This document shows positions 12,221 through 23,586 of a stretch of DNA of 64,000 nt, one piece after another. Source of the DNA: Phlebiopsis flavidoalba (Eukaryota; Basidiomycota; Agaricomycetes; Polyporales; Phanerochaetaceae). Under the pieces are notes generated by a model. It made no database searches. It saw only the letters and a list, made by a program, of their open reading frames with translations, and was not told the DNA's origin. Numbering within the stretch: position 1 is the stretch's first letter; each line of letters opens with the position of its first letter. The stretch lies in assembly GCA_035772785.1 (NCBI GenBank), contig JAOCPU010000043.1, positions 1-64,000 of the forward strand, given 5' to 3'. A program made the position numbers and the translations under genes.

Positions 12221-15200
12221 TTTAAGCAAAAGCCGAGAGTCCAAAGGATAGGAAGATGACACGAAATGCGATGGTGGATGTAGAAGGCGTTCGAAAGCCC
12301 GACGCGCCTTACCCGCGTCCTTCGGGAGTACACGTGCCTGATGCGTCCATCATGATGCGCCCTCAGATGACGATACGATCCCGATGTATCTGCGCATTGC
12401 TTTGCCGGCGCGCACATGCCTTCACATTAATTTGCGTTGACGCCGACCAAGGCCAGCTTTTTACGAGGCTTTCAGATTAGAGAATGTTGTCGCGCAGGAT
12501 CAGAGCTGGCCAAGTTGCTATTTTAGTGCGAAAACACCAGGCGATGTAGCCGCATAAGCTACACTAGACATTTAGGTGAGTGGGACGGTGTGCTTTCACG
12601 GGCTGTGAAGTTGTTGTTCCGAACAGTAATTTACGCAAATTCGTCTCCCCAGCCTTCGACGCAAGCAAGCCATCCTTGCACATCCTAGCGCTACGTACTT
12701 TATGCGCATCTCACGGTGGTCGCCTCCTCCCCTGCGATGCGAGTACTCCATCTGGGATTTTTCTTTCTTATATATAACAGATTCGTCGCGCTCTACAATC
12801 TCATTCACACTTGTCACGACAGGTCAGCGTTTTCCAGGCGGTGTCAGAATCGGAACGGTCGTGTCACTGTGTTGTTCGCCAACTGGTTGTGTTTTTATAA
12901 TTTTTTTTTGTTTTTTTTTAGTTCAACTCTACGAGTACTATGTAGCCTAATCCTCGCCGTTCAGTGACAATGGGACGAGCTTGAGATTATGAAACAGCTG
13001 TAGTGTTGACGCATGACAGCAAAAAGTGACTCGGCGTTGACTTTACATATTCTTCTTTCATTCTTGTAGGGGTGTTATCTATCTCCACACAGAAAACGAG
13101 TGAGCTTAACACGATGTCCATCGCGCGCCACGCAAGAAAATATTTGAATCCACACTTTGCACAGACGTTATGGAAAGGTTCGTCATATGTCGCAAAGATC
13201 ACTGAGCCGACATCCCTCTTTCCACCCGCTCCGCTCGAGAGAGCTAAATCAAGGCACCATCCCGACGCACGCAGGGCGCGCCCCCCTGTGCATGATCTTC
13301 GCGGTGCGGCGTTGCGGTGTCCTCTGGTTGACAAGTTGTCCTTACGTGTCAAATGCATTGGTCCATCACGGAACATAGGCACATCAGGCGTGCCTCTATA
13401 CTCGCTATAAAGGCGTGGTCGCCCGATTCGGGCGAGCGCTGTGGAGTTCGTGCCAGAGGCCCAGGACGCGTTCGTTGCCCTCGTTAATATGATCGTTGTC
13501 TTCCCCCCTGCTCTACCTTGTACTCCGGTGTTCGTCGTGTTTTTTTTTGATTGTCGCGCCATGGTGTTGCCGCGTCTCTCGCTGTTATCTCTCCTCGGCA
13601 TCAGGCGTTTGAAGCGGGGGGGGGAGCTAGTGGAGTATGTTCTAGACTGAACATAATCGTTCCAGACGAAGTTGCTGACGACGGCGTCAGTCACGTGCCT
13701 CTGACCTGTAACCGATTCGGCAGGAACCAAGCTCTGTCTAGCTTGATGAAGGCGCAGACAGGGTGTCAATCATCGACTGCCGGGCGATATTCCCGATCCT
13801 CTATGTTTGTCCAATCGCGTCACTTATGCTCGGTGCTTTGTTCACATAAGCGCTCGTCTCATATGTGCCAGAGCACTTGTACTAACGCTATCGTTGACGG
13901 TGTTCAATGTAAGTGGCGACTCGTCCTCAACCTCCAAGCTGTTCCGTATATCACTCGACAACACTGCTTGGGTCCTATACTACTCTCAAGCCACTTTGAC
14001 AGAGCTGCTCAGCCCATATTCGGACTCGAGCATCACATGTCACCTCCAAATCTGCACCAACAGCCGTCATGTCGAGTGTAGCACAATGCTTGAGCTGCTC
14101 CGTTTCTGCACCCGCAGGTTTCCTGAAACAGCCCGTCCCTATAGGAGCCGGGGCACAGGACAGCCCCTCAGTGCGTACAGTATGAACTTTCCTTGTCTTC
14201 CACTGCCAGTCTTTGCCTAAAATGACTATTTCAGAACTCGAGACGTGCGCACTACTCCTGCAAAGCTCAAGTGGGTGAGCGGGATCTACCGTCAGCTACC
14301 TTCCTAACTGTCTCAGGTGACCGTCCAAGATCCACACCCGCAGCCAGCGGGTCTGACGACAGGCTTCCGCCACACGTTCTGGGTTGAAAGGGAAGAATCG
14401 CGCACCGCATCACCGGCGACCTCGCAAAGCATCTTCTTCTGCTCTCCGGCTCAGTAGTCGCTCATCTGCGTCAGTCAGCCAGTGGCGCCAGGCAGCCCTC
14501 GAAGCTCTTCCGCTGCCGTCCCCAGTCGTTACCGCCAACGAGGCCACCGTCTGGCACAGATCTCGAAGCAGACCGTGACCGTCGCGCTTTCGACTTCGCC
14601 AACCGTTTCACCTGCTGGCCTGCGACAAACACTAACGCGACCGCCAGTGTGACTCAACCCCCTCCGCGACCGCAGCGTGCGTCGAGCGGCGCGACACTGA
14701 CCAAGGACCGCAGCGGTATCGGTGTATGGCTTTCTTGGAGCAGCCGTTGTGTTTGCTGTACAGCTCTGATACCCGTTTGTGATATACCCTCTTCGATACT
14801 TCAGTTTGAGGACGCTTTGACAAGATGACTTAGTGACCACCTTCGTTTTACACTGTATACCTCACATTGCAACGATTGAATTCTATCTCAATGTGCATGC
14901 ATATTCAACTACGCCTCACTTGAACTAAGAAGAAAGATTTTGAATCCGTAGTTCCGTATAGCAAATTTGTGTCATCTGTGCGCTGGCTGTCTAACACTTC
15001 ATTCATCGCGAACAACAAATGCGGCATTGTGTCGGTCCCGAACATCTCAGAGCGCATCTTGGGTCGCCGTAACCGAATGACAACGCTTCGGGTCTTTTTC
15101 TGGGAGCTTTTCTCTGTCTTGACCCCCACTGACCAGCTCGTTGAACGGGGGACCGGGTATGGCCCGTCGATTTTTATCTGGTATTTCGTCGAATTTTTTT

Positions 15201-18195
15201 TTGATTCTTAGGCAGGTGAGGCAGGGTCCCGATCGACGCTAGGGGGATTCTTGGCCATCGTTGATAATGACGTTGAATTTGACTAGTCGCAAGCTTGGTT
15301 GATCTTAGCGGCACGAGCGCGCACCCCAACTCTCCTTTCCAAAAGTCGTTCCTTCATAACAGACATGATAGATCTTCAGCTGTGAGAGAGTTAGATTGGG
15401 AACCTGATGTAGCCAAGGTACGTGTTTATAGTGTTTCCAAAAATTGTCCTTCTGGGACTATATGCTCACCAACTACAGTTGTCCTTACTGGAATGTGCGA
15501 TTTTCTCGGAGCAGGCATTTGGCGTTAGTGGTTTCACGTTACCCCTTCATGCGTAATCTGATGGCTTCGATATAAGTCATGCAGAGATTCTGCGTGCATT
15601 TGCACCAACAGTGTTGCTTTTGGCTTCGGGGTACATGACTTGCATGGTATGCTCCATCGAGCTTGCCCAGCTCCCAGGGGGGAGTTTGCTGATGCCCAAG
15701 CAAGCCGAAGATGGTATGCGCGCTCCTGCACCATTCCGCACCTTGTACCTGCTGACAGCGATCGTCATAGAATTTGAGACGAACTGTGAATCGGAAGGAC
15801 ACGCCCCTGTGAACCACGTCACTCGTTGCGGTGCATACCACTTCGCCCCAACCCGAATACGGGCTTCGCCAGCCCACCCATCAACTTCCCACCAACGACC
15901 TCCCAGCAATCGACTCGGAACCGATGTAGTCGTGCTCTCTCTCCAACATCCTAGCTTACAAGCACCCACCCAGACACCAGACCGTGTATACAGTGGCAGC
16001 CGAGTGCGACCACCATCACGAACGGTAACACAGTGGTGTGGGTACGGCTGGAAGTTCCTTCGGCGCAAGCGTTGGTTTTGGCACCAGCCCTTCCTACCGC
16101 AGTTGGTTCGTCCGACTTCCCTGGTTCTAGTGTTCCCCGGATCACTGTCTGGGTACCAAAAAACCTCGGGTGCGATGCGCGACGGAGGTTGACGAACCAA
16201 GCTAACACGACGGATACCCCGCTGAACCCGCAGAATACGTCCTAAACGGGGGCTTACAGCTTTGCGCCTCTTTCTAATGAGCAGAATCACCACGATATTC
16301 ATCCTGATTGCGGAGGTTTATGTCACTATCCCCTGTTCGTGCTAAGGTTCAGTCCGCGCCGCGCGGAGTGATGAAAACTAGTAAATAAACACAAGCTGAT
16401 AGTACTAGTACCCCCATTGGCAGCGTCGTTCACACATACCGATCCTGTTTATAAAGACCAATGCCACAGTCGACCCCTCTTATGCGTCTGCGGGAAACTA
16501 CCTCGTACTTTAATGCCCGGTGGCTCTTCGATTGGACCGCGCAGGACGGTACGAGTCCCCCCAAAACTTGAAGACTTCCTCCAATCTGGTAGCCGATTGT
16601 GAAACTCCACGTAATATCATGTGTCCCTGGCCTCATGCGGTGTAGTGATACCGTCCAGCCACCAGTGCCAGCACTCCTGTGAAGGGAGCTTGTACGACTT
16701 GTGAATTTGTGCTCATTGAATGCGAAGTGAAGGTGTGGGCGTATGGCTGTGGCTGAAAATAGTGTAGACAAAAAATTGGCGAGACGGAGGACTGGACGTT
16801 CTCTTTGTGTACGCAAAACGAATGCGCAATGATATTGAGCCTGACAGGGTAGCGATTATGGGGGCACACTAGTTGCAAGTCAGACTCAAACCCAGAAGTG
16901 ACAGCACACAAACTTAGTGCTCACATGTATTGGCATCCGCAATCGGGTCCAAACCCGAGACCAAGTGTTGCAGCTTTCCTCTGCGCGTTGTTATGTGTGC
17001 ATCGCAGTATCCCATTCACGGCAGCCGTGATAGGTTGCTATTAAGTAGCATGCAGTGAGAAAAGTTGAGCTCAGTACAGATTCAGAGACCGCCTCCGAGG
17101 CGCGCAACCCAATCCAGAAATCGTAAGGTCCGGGTGTCTAGAATCCACCTCGCCTCGGGCCCACAATCTCGAGTTGTCTGAGTTTGATACGCGAGCGTGG
17201 CCATAATGGCTTGCGTTGGGAGACACTGGTGTCGGTGGCTAGCCATGATGGGAATACGAACGAGGACAAATTTAAGGCCATGTGATGCGTCCGGGGAACA
17301 TCCGCGCCGTTCAAGTCGTTCGATGATAGCGAACGTCATGCGAATGAAGGATCGTTCTACTTACATCGAGGTTTGTCGAAGCGTCGCAATACTAAGCGTG
17401 GAATACTACATGGGGTGTGTAGATGGGCCCCCCTCACCGATGTCGAATTGATGAGCGACGAGTAGAGTTTGGGGAGGAGGTGGCGGGGACCATTGTAGAG
17501 GGCTACGAGATGAAATACGGCGATAATCTTGCAGTCCTTCACCGTTCACGCTAAGAATACGCAAAGTACCGTCCAGCCCACTTTGAGATTGAGTCTGTTG
17601 GCCGAGCATCGTGCGCATCGTACTCGATAGGTTCCTGTCGCCCGAGAGTGGATGGCTGCACGCCTACGACACGCATCAGGTTGAGTCTGACTATGATGGC
17701 GGCCATGCGCGCAGTCAGAGAGCAATCTTGAAGCGTCGCCCACACTTGATGGCACCACAAAACATATGCAGCGCTCCTGGATGGTGTAGAGTCGCCTGTC
17801 AGAGCCAAAGCGCTGGGCGACAAAAGTCAATGAATACTCTCGCATAACTTCAGTTGGGATCTCCAGCGTTGTTCTGGTCAGAAGCTGAGGGGCGAGTCTG
17901 TTATAGTAGTAGGGTGGTGGACTCATTGTGCTGCTTGAACACTTGAAGCGTGATCATAGGGGGGAAAATCGCGGCATGCAGACGTTCCCATATCACCACA
18001 CCTGAATATGCTCCAACGTTGCCGGCCAGATTCATTACGGAAGTGGTTATTGTTTGAGGGACACGTACCGAACAGAGTCGTTGGGGGCAGAAGGCTAACA
18101 GGTCGCCGCTTTTTCTCACGGATTAACGAAAGTCAGGAGATGTTTTAGAAGGCGCAACCGACCTTCGAACATTGATTTGGCTCTCACACTCAGCG
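12221..18195. other. Gene-poor region, unexplained
   Basis: The longest frame is 260 codons on the minus strand (12987-13769). It overlaps several plus-strand frames and has a random-looking composition. Minus-strand pieces at 16.4-18.1 kb are more protein-like (GTLRILSVNGEGLQDYRRI near 17.5 kb, followed in another frame by HLVALYNGPRHLLPKLYSSL) and may belong to a degraded or error-broken gene, but no family is recognised. A plus-strand piece at 13.85-14.2 kb is similar in quality. Confidence 0.25.
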
Positions 18196-18711
18196 CTACT
18201 TGGAGGGTCCTCTGCGATGAGAAAGATCGGTCTTCTCCTGTCGTTCGTCGTATGGCTGTGTCGGCGTTCTTGGCAGTATTCGAATATCCAGATCCGAAGT
18301 AGCATGTTTTCCCATTCCTTCATAGGGTTTCACAGAGTGCATACTAATTGTCGAGAAGCAAGGTGCATAGACTGATTTTTTAGCTAATAGAGCATGATAG
18401 AACTCGCACGATTGGCATCTAGCAGAATTTATATTGTGTTGAATGACTCCGCAGAGTTTACGCAGGTCACTACAACGTGCTGTTAGTGACTGACTTACTA
18501 ATGTGCGTAGCCGGTTTTTTTTGTCGTGAAAAGGAAGCGACCCTTCAATGCTTCTGTTTCGAGTGTTGCGTGGGGCGGTTCGTGTATAACAACAAGAATG
18601 TCTCCCAAACACAACAATAATGCCAAAAACTAAGAGTAACGCCACCACAGCCGAAACCGATGACCAGAGCCAAGACCGAGCCTCCCTGTCACACCGGGAC
18701 GTCGGGATCAT
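18196..18711 (-). CDS. Hypothetical single-pass membrane protein
   Basis: An unbroken frame of 171 codons. It opens with a short basic leader and a strong hydrophobic span (SVSAVVALLLVFGIIVVFG, residues about 18-36), then a basic, Ser/Arg-rich tail without recognised motifs. This could be a type II membrane protein or an exon encoding a transmembrane anchor. No conserved neighbours or splice partners were identified, so the call rests only on frame length and the hydrophobic segment. Confidence 0.25.
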   Translation of the reverse strand: MIPTSRCDREARSWLWSSVSAVVALLLVFGIIVVFGRHSCCYTRTAPRNTRNRSIEGSLPFHDKKNRLRTLVSQSLTARCSDLRKLCGVIQHNINSARCQSCEFYHALLAKKSVYAPCFSTISMHSVKPYEGMGKHATSDLDIRILPRTPTQPYDERQEKTDLSHRRGPSK

Positions 18712-20396
18712 GATGAGCAGGATGATTCAGCGAGCCTGCATCGACCTTGATTTCTCCCCTTCACCTCACGCATGCTGATCCTAACACCTTGAAACTATGG
18801 CTTAGTCTCCTTCCACAACCTTCCCTCTGGCTGGCAAAGCGGATCGACGATGGCAATTTAAATCCAGAAGAGGGGTACCGACGTTGTTGTCCTGCGTTTC
18901 CGGCCACGAATGCGACACGCAATGCATGACCATGGGACGAAACGTTGTACGGTGTCGCGGAGAAGGTAGCAAGAACTTTGCGGTCATTTACCTCGTCGAC
19001 ATCACGGAGGTACACTGATTTCAACAAGGTGGCGCTACATGCTGTTGCTACGGTATTCTGACGCGTGCTGAAAGTTCGCCTCGTGGAACTGGCTAGATGT
19101 ACGAGTTGTACAGATCCATGACAGACGGTGATGTTCTTCTATATCGTGTAAGCAGTCGACTTGTCCTCCCAATGAAGCAGCGATTCGACTTGGGATATAC
19201 ATCTAGCGGACAACAACATATTATGATCGAGTTGGGGGACTGGTAATAACAACAAGATGTACGTCGCTAGCCACCCTCATATTCCGTCCATGGACCTGCC
19301 ACTGATCGTACCAACCTACAGAAACTGGGCCATGGACAACAAGCAAGAGGTATGTTCTAAAAATACCCATGATTTCACGGATGCTTGGTCTGACGCTACT
19401 GCTACCCTGCCAGCTCATTGACATCATTGCAAAACCGTCTACCGGGTGCCTCCAAGGGCCGTGGTCTCGTGGTTTCTCCCAAATTGGGGTCCAAGTACAA
19501 GACCCTTCCTTCTGTGGATATTTACTCAACCTTGCTCCGGTAACAGATTACTCCACTCGGTACCCAGGTACTAATCGCCTTTCTACCTCAGCGCGTACCA
19601 CTCGCGATTTTCCTTCAGAATTGTACAGTATGTTGTCGCTTGTATTCTAATGGTAAGGGCTGCTCGCTCGATGAGGGCTCAAATACACAGATATTTTCTT
19701 GCTGAAGCATCGCATCAGTACATACGTGCACTGGTCTCGTCAGTCTATGCATTCTTACATAGTCTTTGCTCCTGGCGAGGAATCATCCCGTCGACCCCGG
19801 CCCCGCGCGCGGCGATTCTTCCGTACCGAAATACGATACGTTTTCTTTCCACAGGGTATCGGCGAAAGCATCTTACTTACGGGTTCAGACGGTAACGTCA
19901 GCGCGAGCCGGCGGACTGTGAACGAGGCGTGCACGAAGAGAGTTTGAGTAAGATTGCGCCGTGCTCGGCATTGGTTTCGCAAGAGAGCCGTATACAATAG
20001 CGAGAGGCGACACAACGACAGGTACAAGTACGACGCGCGGAGGGATAAACACATAGGGATAAACACGGCGTCGATGATACCGACGCGATACAAACAAATC
20101 CTCGAAACGAATGGAGTAGACCGTACGGGGCGCGCGTCAACAAGCCCTACGCGGCCATAGGGGGTACGGCCGGAGGTCCCCTCGCACTGCAAAACTATTC
20201 CCTGGATATAGAACTGGTCAGCATACTGGCTCTTTGGTCAACAGATGAAAGACAAACTTATCTGTATGACTGTAATAGATCCCTAGCACGCGTGGCTAGG
20301 GACCATGATATAAACGCGAACCAACGAAGAGCTCCAGACCCGTCCATGTCCTGGCGTCGATGTTACCCGTCCTGGGCAGAAGAAGAGAGGCGATGA
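18712..20396. other. No gene recognised
   Basis: Only short frames on both strands, without domain signatures. A plus-strand stretch at about 20.15-20.32 kb (GGPLALQNYSLDIELVSI) is protein-like but unassigned. Confidence 0.25.
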
Positions 20397-21560
20397 AAAA
20401 CACGACTGAAACGAGAACAACAGAGACCACGAAACCGATAGTCAACAAAGTTGACGATAGCCAAAAAAATTGCGTCTCAGATATCCTGAGCTTGAAGCGA
20501 CTACACAGTGGGTAAAGATCAGTCGGCAGTCGTGCAGAGTGAGTAACTGACACGCACCAAAAGACTAGGCCTGAACGTTGGAGCCAGCACCCGCACGAGG
20601 ATGATAGGGAACATCGTTGAATCCGCCCGGCCATGCCTCACGCGCGGACTGGACGGCCCGCCGCCTGGCTCGGGCGGGCTCTACAACCCCCCTTCCGAAG
20701 AGGCGGGTCCCGACGCGAACTGGTCACAGTCGCCGTAGTCCCACTGCCCGAGGATGCTCCTCCTGCGGGCGTGCTGACCGTTGCTCGATTTTGGTCATGC
20801 GCGTTGGTGAGTGCGGCAGGCCGGGTTCGGCTTCCTCGTGTAGGCGTCGCCGTCGTCTCGTGTCGCTTCAAGGGACCTGCTGCTCACGCCGTAGGAGTGG
20901 GTTCCTCCCCAGCAATGGCAGACTGCGGCGCTACTCGGGGAACTCATCACCGACGACCGACGGAACTCGAACCAGTACTACAGAAAGGACCGAGACAGTG
21001 AGAGAAACACAAGAACAACAAGACAGAACAAGAAGCCAAACTACAAACCAACAAACTGCGCCCTCAGATACCTCGAGCTTGAAGCGACTACGTGGTGGGT
21101 GAAGATCAGTCAGTAGTGGTACAGCCCGAGGAGCTAACACGTACCAAAAGACTAGGCCTGAACGTTGGAGCCAGCACCCACACGAGAATGAATAAGGAAC
21201 ATCGTTGACTCCGCCCGGCCATGCCTCACGCGCGGACTGGACGGCCGCCGCCTGGCTCGGCGGGCTCTACAGCCCCCCTTCCGAAGGGGCGGTCCCGACG
21301 CGAACTGGTCACAGTCGCCGTAGTCCCACTGCCCGAGGATGCTCCTCCTGCGGGCGTGCTGACCGTTGCTCCGCTGGTCATGCGCGTTGGTGAGTGCGGC
21401 TGGCCGGGTTCGGCTTCCTCGTGCAGGCGTCGCCGTCGTCTTGTGTCGCTTCAAGGGACCTGCTGCTCACGCCGTAGATAGAAGTGGTTCCCCCCAGCAA
21501 TGGCAGACTGCGGCCTCGACTCAAGGAACTCATCACCGACGCCCAACCAAACCCGAACCC
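20397..21560. repeat. 588-bp direct tandem duplication, two copies
   Basis: Two adjacent copies, roughly 20397-20984 and 20985-21560, align with a fixed offset of 588 bases. Anchors are CAAAAGACTAGGCCTGAACG at 20558 and 21146, CATGCCTCACGCGCGGACTGG near 20632 and 21220, and CCAGCAATGGCAGACTGCGG near 20906 and 21491. The copies differ by scattered substitutions and small indels. On the minus strand each copy can encode a Ser/Arg-rich segment (KRHETTATPTRGSRTRPAAL against KRHKTTATPARGSRTRPAAL) and a hydrophobic stretch (FFWLSSTLLTIGFVVSVVLV in the left copy). The unit may therefore be a duplicated exon block of a membrane-protein gene, or a non-coding minisatellite-like repeat. Confidence 0.9.
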
Positions 21561-22638
21561 AATCCGAACCCAACCCGAGACCAGGTATCTACAGCAACGA
21601 CGAACTCGGAACGAAAGGTGTCTGGAACGGGCGCGACCGACTTGGATGGAAACCTGTGGGCTGAGATGAGTAGATACTTTACCATCCGCCGCAGTGCGGC
21701 GTCCAACTGTCGGCACGGGAGACGATGGCGAGTCCTGTCGACGTCGGGGCGGCCAAGCTGAGTAACGTTGCGTGAGTGCAAGAACATGTAGTAGGTGATC
21801 ATCATGCTGTACTTACTTGGTTCGTCGATGCGCCTTGAGGGCGTCAGGGTCGTCATCGTTGAGTCGCTGTTGCGGGGATGTTGTGGTTGAGATGAAAGGA
21901 GTGTGAGGGGGGGTTGACGGCGGCCTGGTTCGTTTATGGTGCCCCGAAGCCAGCCTCCACGGCAGACGCCGGTCCAAAAGCAGACAGCCACTTGCCTTTC
22001 TTGGAGTGTGCTTCCTGCAGCTGCTTCGTCGTCGGGCCGACCCAGTCAGCAATGTCAGAGACGTTGACTGAGAGGTAGGATTCCAGACACATTGAACGTC
22101 AACTGCTTTCCTCGCCATTTGTGTTTCCATTTACTGGGATTTATCGGAACGGATCATTTCAAACGGATCAGTGTGTTGTTTGGCTGGAGCCTCCGATCCT
22201 AACAACGTTCGGCAGCATCGGCACTCTGGCCTACCAGCTTTGAGCAATTAAATGACAGTGTGCTATACTTAATATTTCTTTCTTAGAGGCTTTCGCACAC
22301 GTATAACCTGGAATGAGTCCGTTAGAGGTCGATGGGACTGATTTCGCTTGGCCGAATATATGGGTCCATGCACCTCGGTTAAGGTCGGCATCAGTACACC
22401 GAGTGCAACTCGACTCACGCTTGCGCACTCACGCCCACGACACAGCGGTTTACGCACAAAAGCAGTGTACCCACCCGATGGCCCACGCGTGTTAAATATA
22501 AGTCGTGCGCGTCCGGTTTAAGACCATGCCCGCATCCGAGTAGCCGCAGAACTCCCACACTTCTCTTCTTACCACCACCTGTTCCCCACCAGTAACCCTC
22601 AGGCTTCGCCCCCTCCCTCTGGCCTGCCCGTAACCGCC
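21561..22638. other. Minus-strand exon-like sequence, no confident gene
   Basis: Downstream of the repeat, 21541-21590 is a low-complexity AACCCGAACCC-type run. On the minus strand MTTLTPSRRIDEP (near 21.85 kb) is followed by a good intron, GTAAGTACAG to TTACTCAG (about 21762-21820). This suggests the start of a minus-strand gene that runs into the tandem repeat. No family is recognised. The right end is the 5' flank of the DUF2470-like gene. Confidence 0.3.
21934..22092 (-). CDS. Small open frame, 52 residues
   Basis: An unbroken frame from the ATG at 22092 to a stop at 21934. It begins MCLESYLSVNVSDIADWVG and ends WLSAFGPASAVEAGFGAP. Composition is balanced and soluble-protein-like, unlike the shuffled frames around it, and there is no frame change inside it. 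It may be a stand-alone small protein or the last exon of a gene whose upstream exons lie to the right. No homologue is recognised. Confidence 0.3.
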   Translation of the reverse strand: MCLESYLSVNVSDIADWVGPTTKQLQEAHSKKGKWLSAFGPASAVEAGFGAP

Positions 22639-23498
22639 ATGTCGACCGTTAACATTGTCGCTCCTGACCCCGTCGCGCCCAAGTTTTTTTTTTTTTTTTT
22701 TCGACGTTCCTATGCATGTACATGTCGAACCACCCCGACACGCTCGTGTCGTACGTGCGGTACTGTGGGGCAATGTGAAGGATGGCGTCGCGAGCGCAAA
22801 GATGACGAAGATCGACAGATCGTGCCCAAAAGTCGCGCGCTTTGGTGTGTGGTGCGGTGCGTGGCTGACGATGCCCAGGGCATGGACCTCGCGTACACGA
22901 CGAAGAGCGGCCAGAACGGTACCACGTACGCGTCAAGTTCGAGCCGCCGCTCTCGGAGTACGACGACGTGAAGCCGCGGATGTTGAGCATGAAGGCTGAT
23001 GCGGAGGAGGCTCTCGGAATGGTGTGTTATACTCTTCTCAAATCAAGTTTGGACGCTTACGTGTTCTCCTCGCAGATGAAAAGCCCCGCAGATCGACACG
23101 TACCGCCTCCCGCCCGATTACTGGAAGACCGCGTTGCCGGGGTTGGCATTGCTTTACACGACGTTCGCGTCCCGGGCGTTCGGCCCCATATTTGCACTGG
23201 GACACATCATACGAGACCTGCTCTCCGGGGTGGACGCTGGCGGGCATCTGGGTTTTCCTGATTCTTGCCCACGGACTCGAATGCCTGTACATGCGATCGC
23301 TTCTTGTCAAGCATCAAACACCCTTCATACCGGCAGTAAGTGCACTATACCCTACTACAGCGCTACTACTGAAATTTCATGCACGGCGCAGGACTCTTTA
23401 TATCATCACAACAATCCTGCTTGGCTTCCCTGGATGGGTCGACTTCCGTCGGCGCGTGCAAGCGGAGCGTATCGAATAGTATTATGAAGGGGAAATAG
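22639..23498 (+). CDS. DUF2470-domain protein with C-terminal membrane segment
   Basis: The ATG at 22639 starts MSTVNIVAPDPVAPK, then an 18-T run, then FLCMYMSNHPDTLVSYVRY and WGNVKDGVASAKMTKID. The pattern M-x-N-H-x-D-x-L followed by a small-residue strand is typical of DUF2470, the haem-utilisation-type domain found next to split-barrel oxidoreductase folds. It continues GMDLAYTTKSGQNGTTY, VKFEPPLSEYDDVKPRMLSM and ADAEEALGM, then an intron at 23022-23075. Hydrophobic stretches follow (LPGLALLYTTFASRAFGPIF, WTLAGIWVFLILAHGLECLY), then a second intron at 23336-23391 and the tail ILLGFPGWVDFRRRV. With the last frame change undone it ends IESIMKGK at 23498. It is probably an integral membrane protein of unknown role. 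It converges on MTO1 with only 88 bases between stop codons. Confidence 0.78.
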
Positions 23499-23586
23499 TT
23501 CCCTAGGACACTTACATGTAGGCGATATGACCCACACTTGTACTATATACGATATATATCATAGCAAACGCGCAAAAGTCCGGCTT

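Noticed and set aside
12987..13769. 260-codon minus-strand open frame as a gene
   Set aside because: Composition looks random, it overlaps several equally long plus-strand frames, and it shows no motif, signal or splice partner.
13850..14220. Secreted glycoside hydrolase fragment
   Set aside because: A few strands looked like a beta-rich secreted enzyme, but no catalytic motif or continuation was found.
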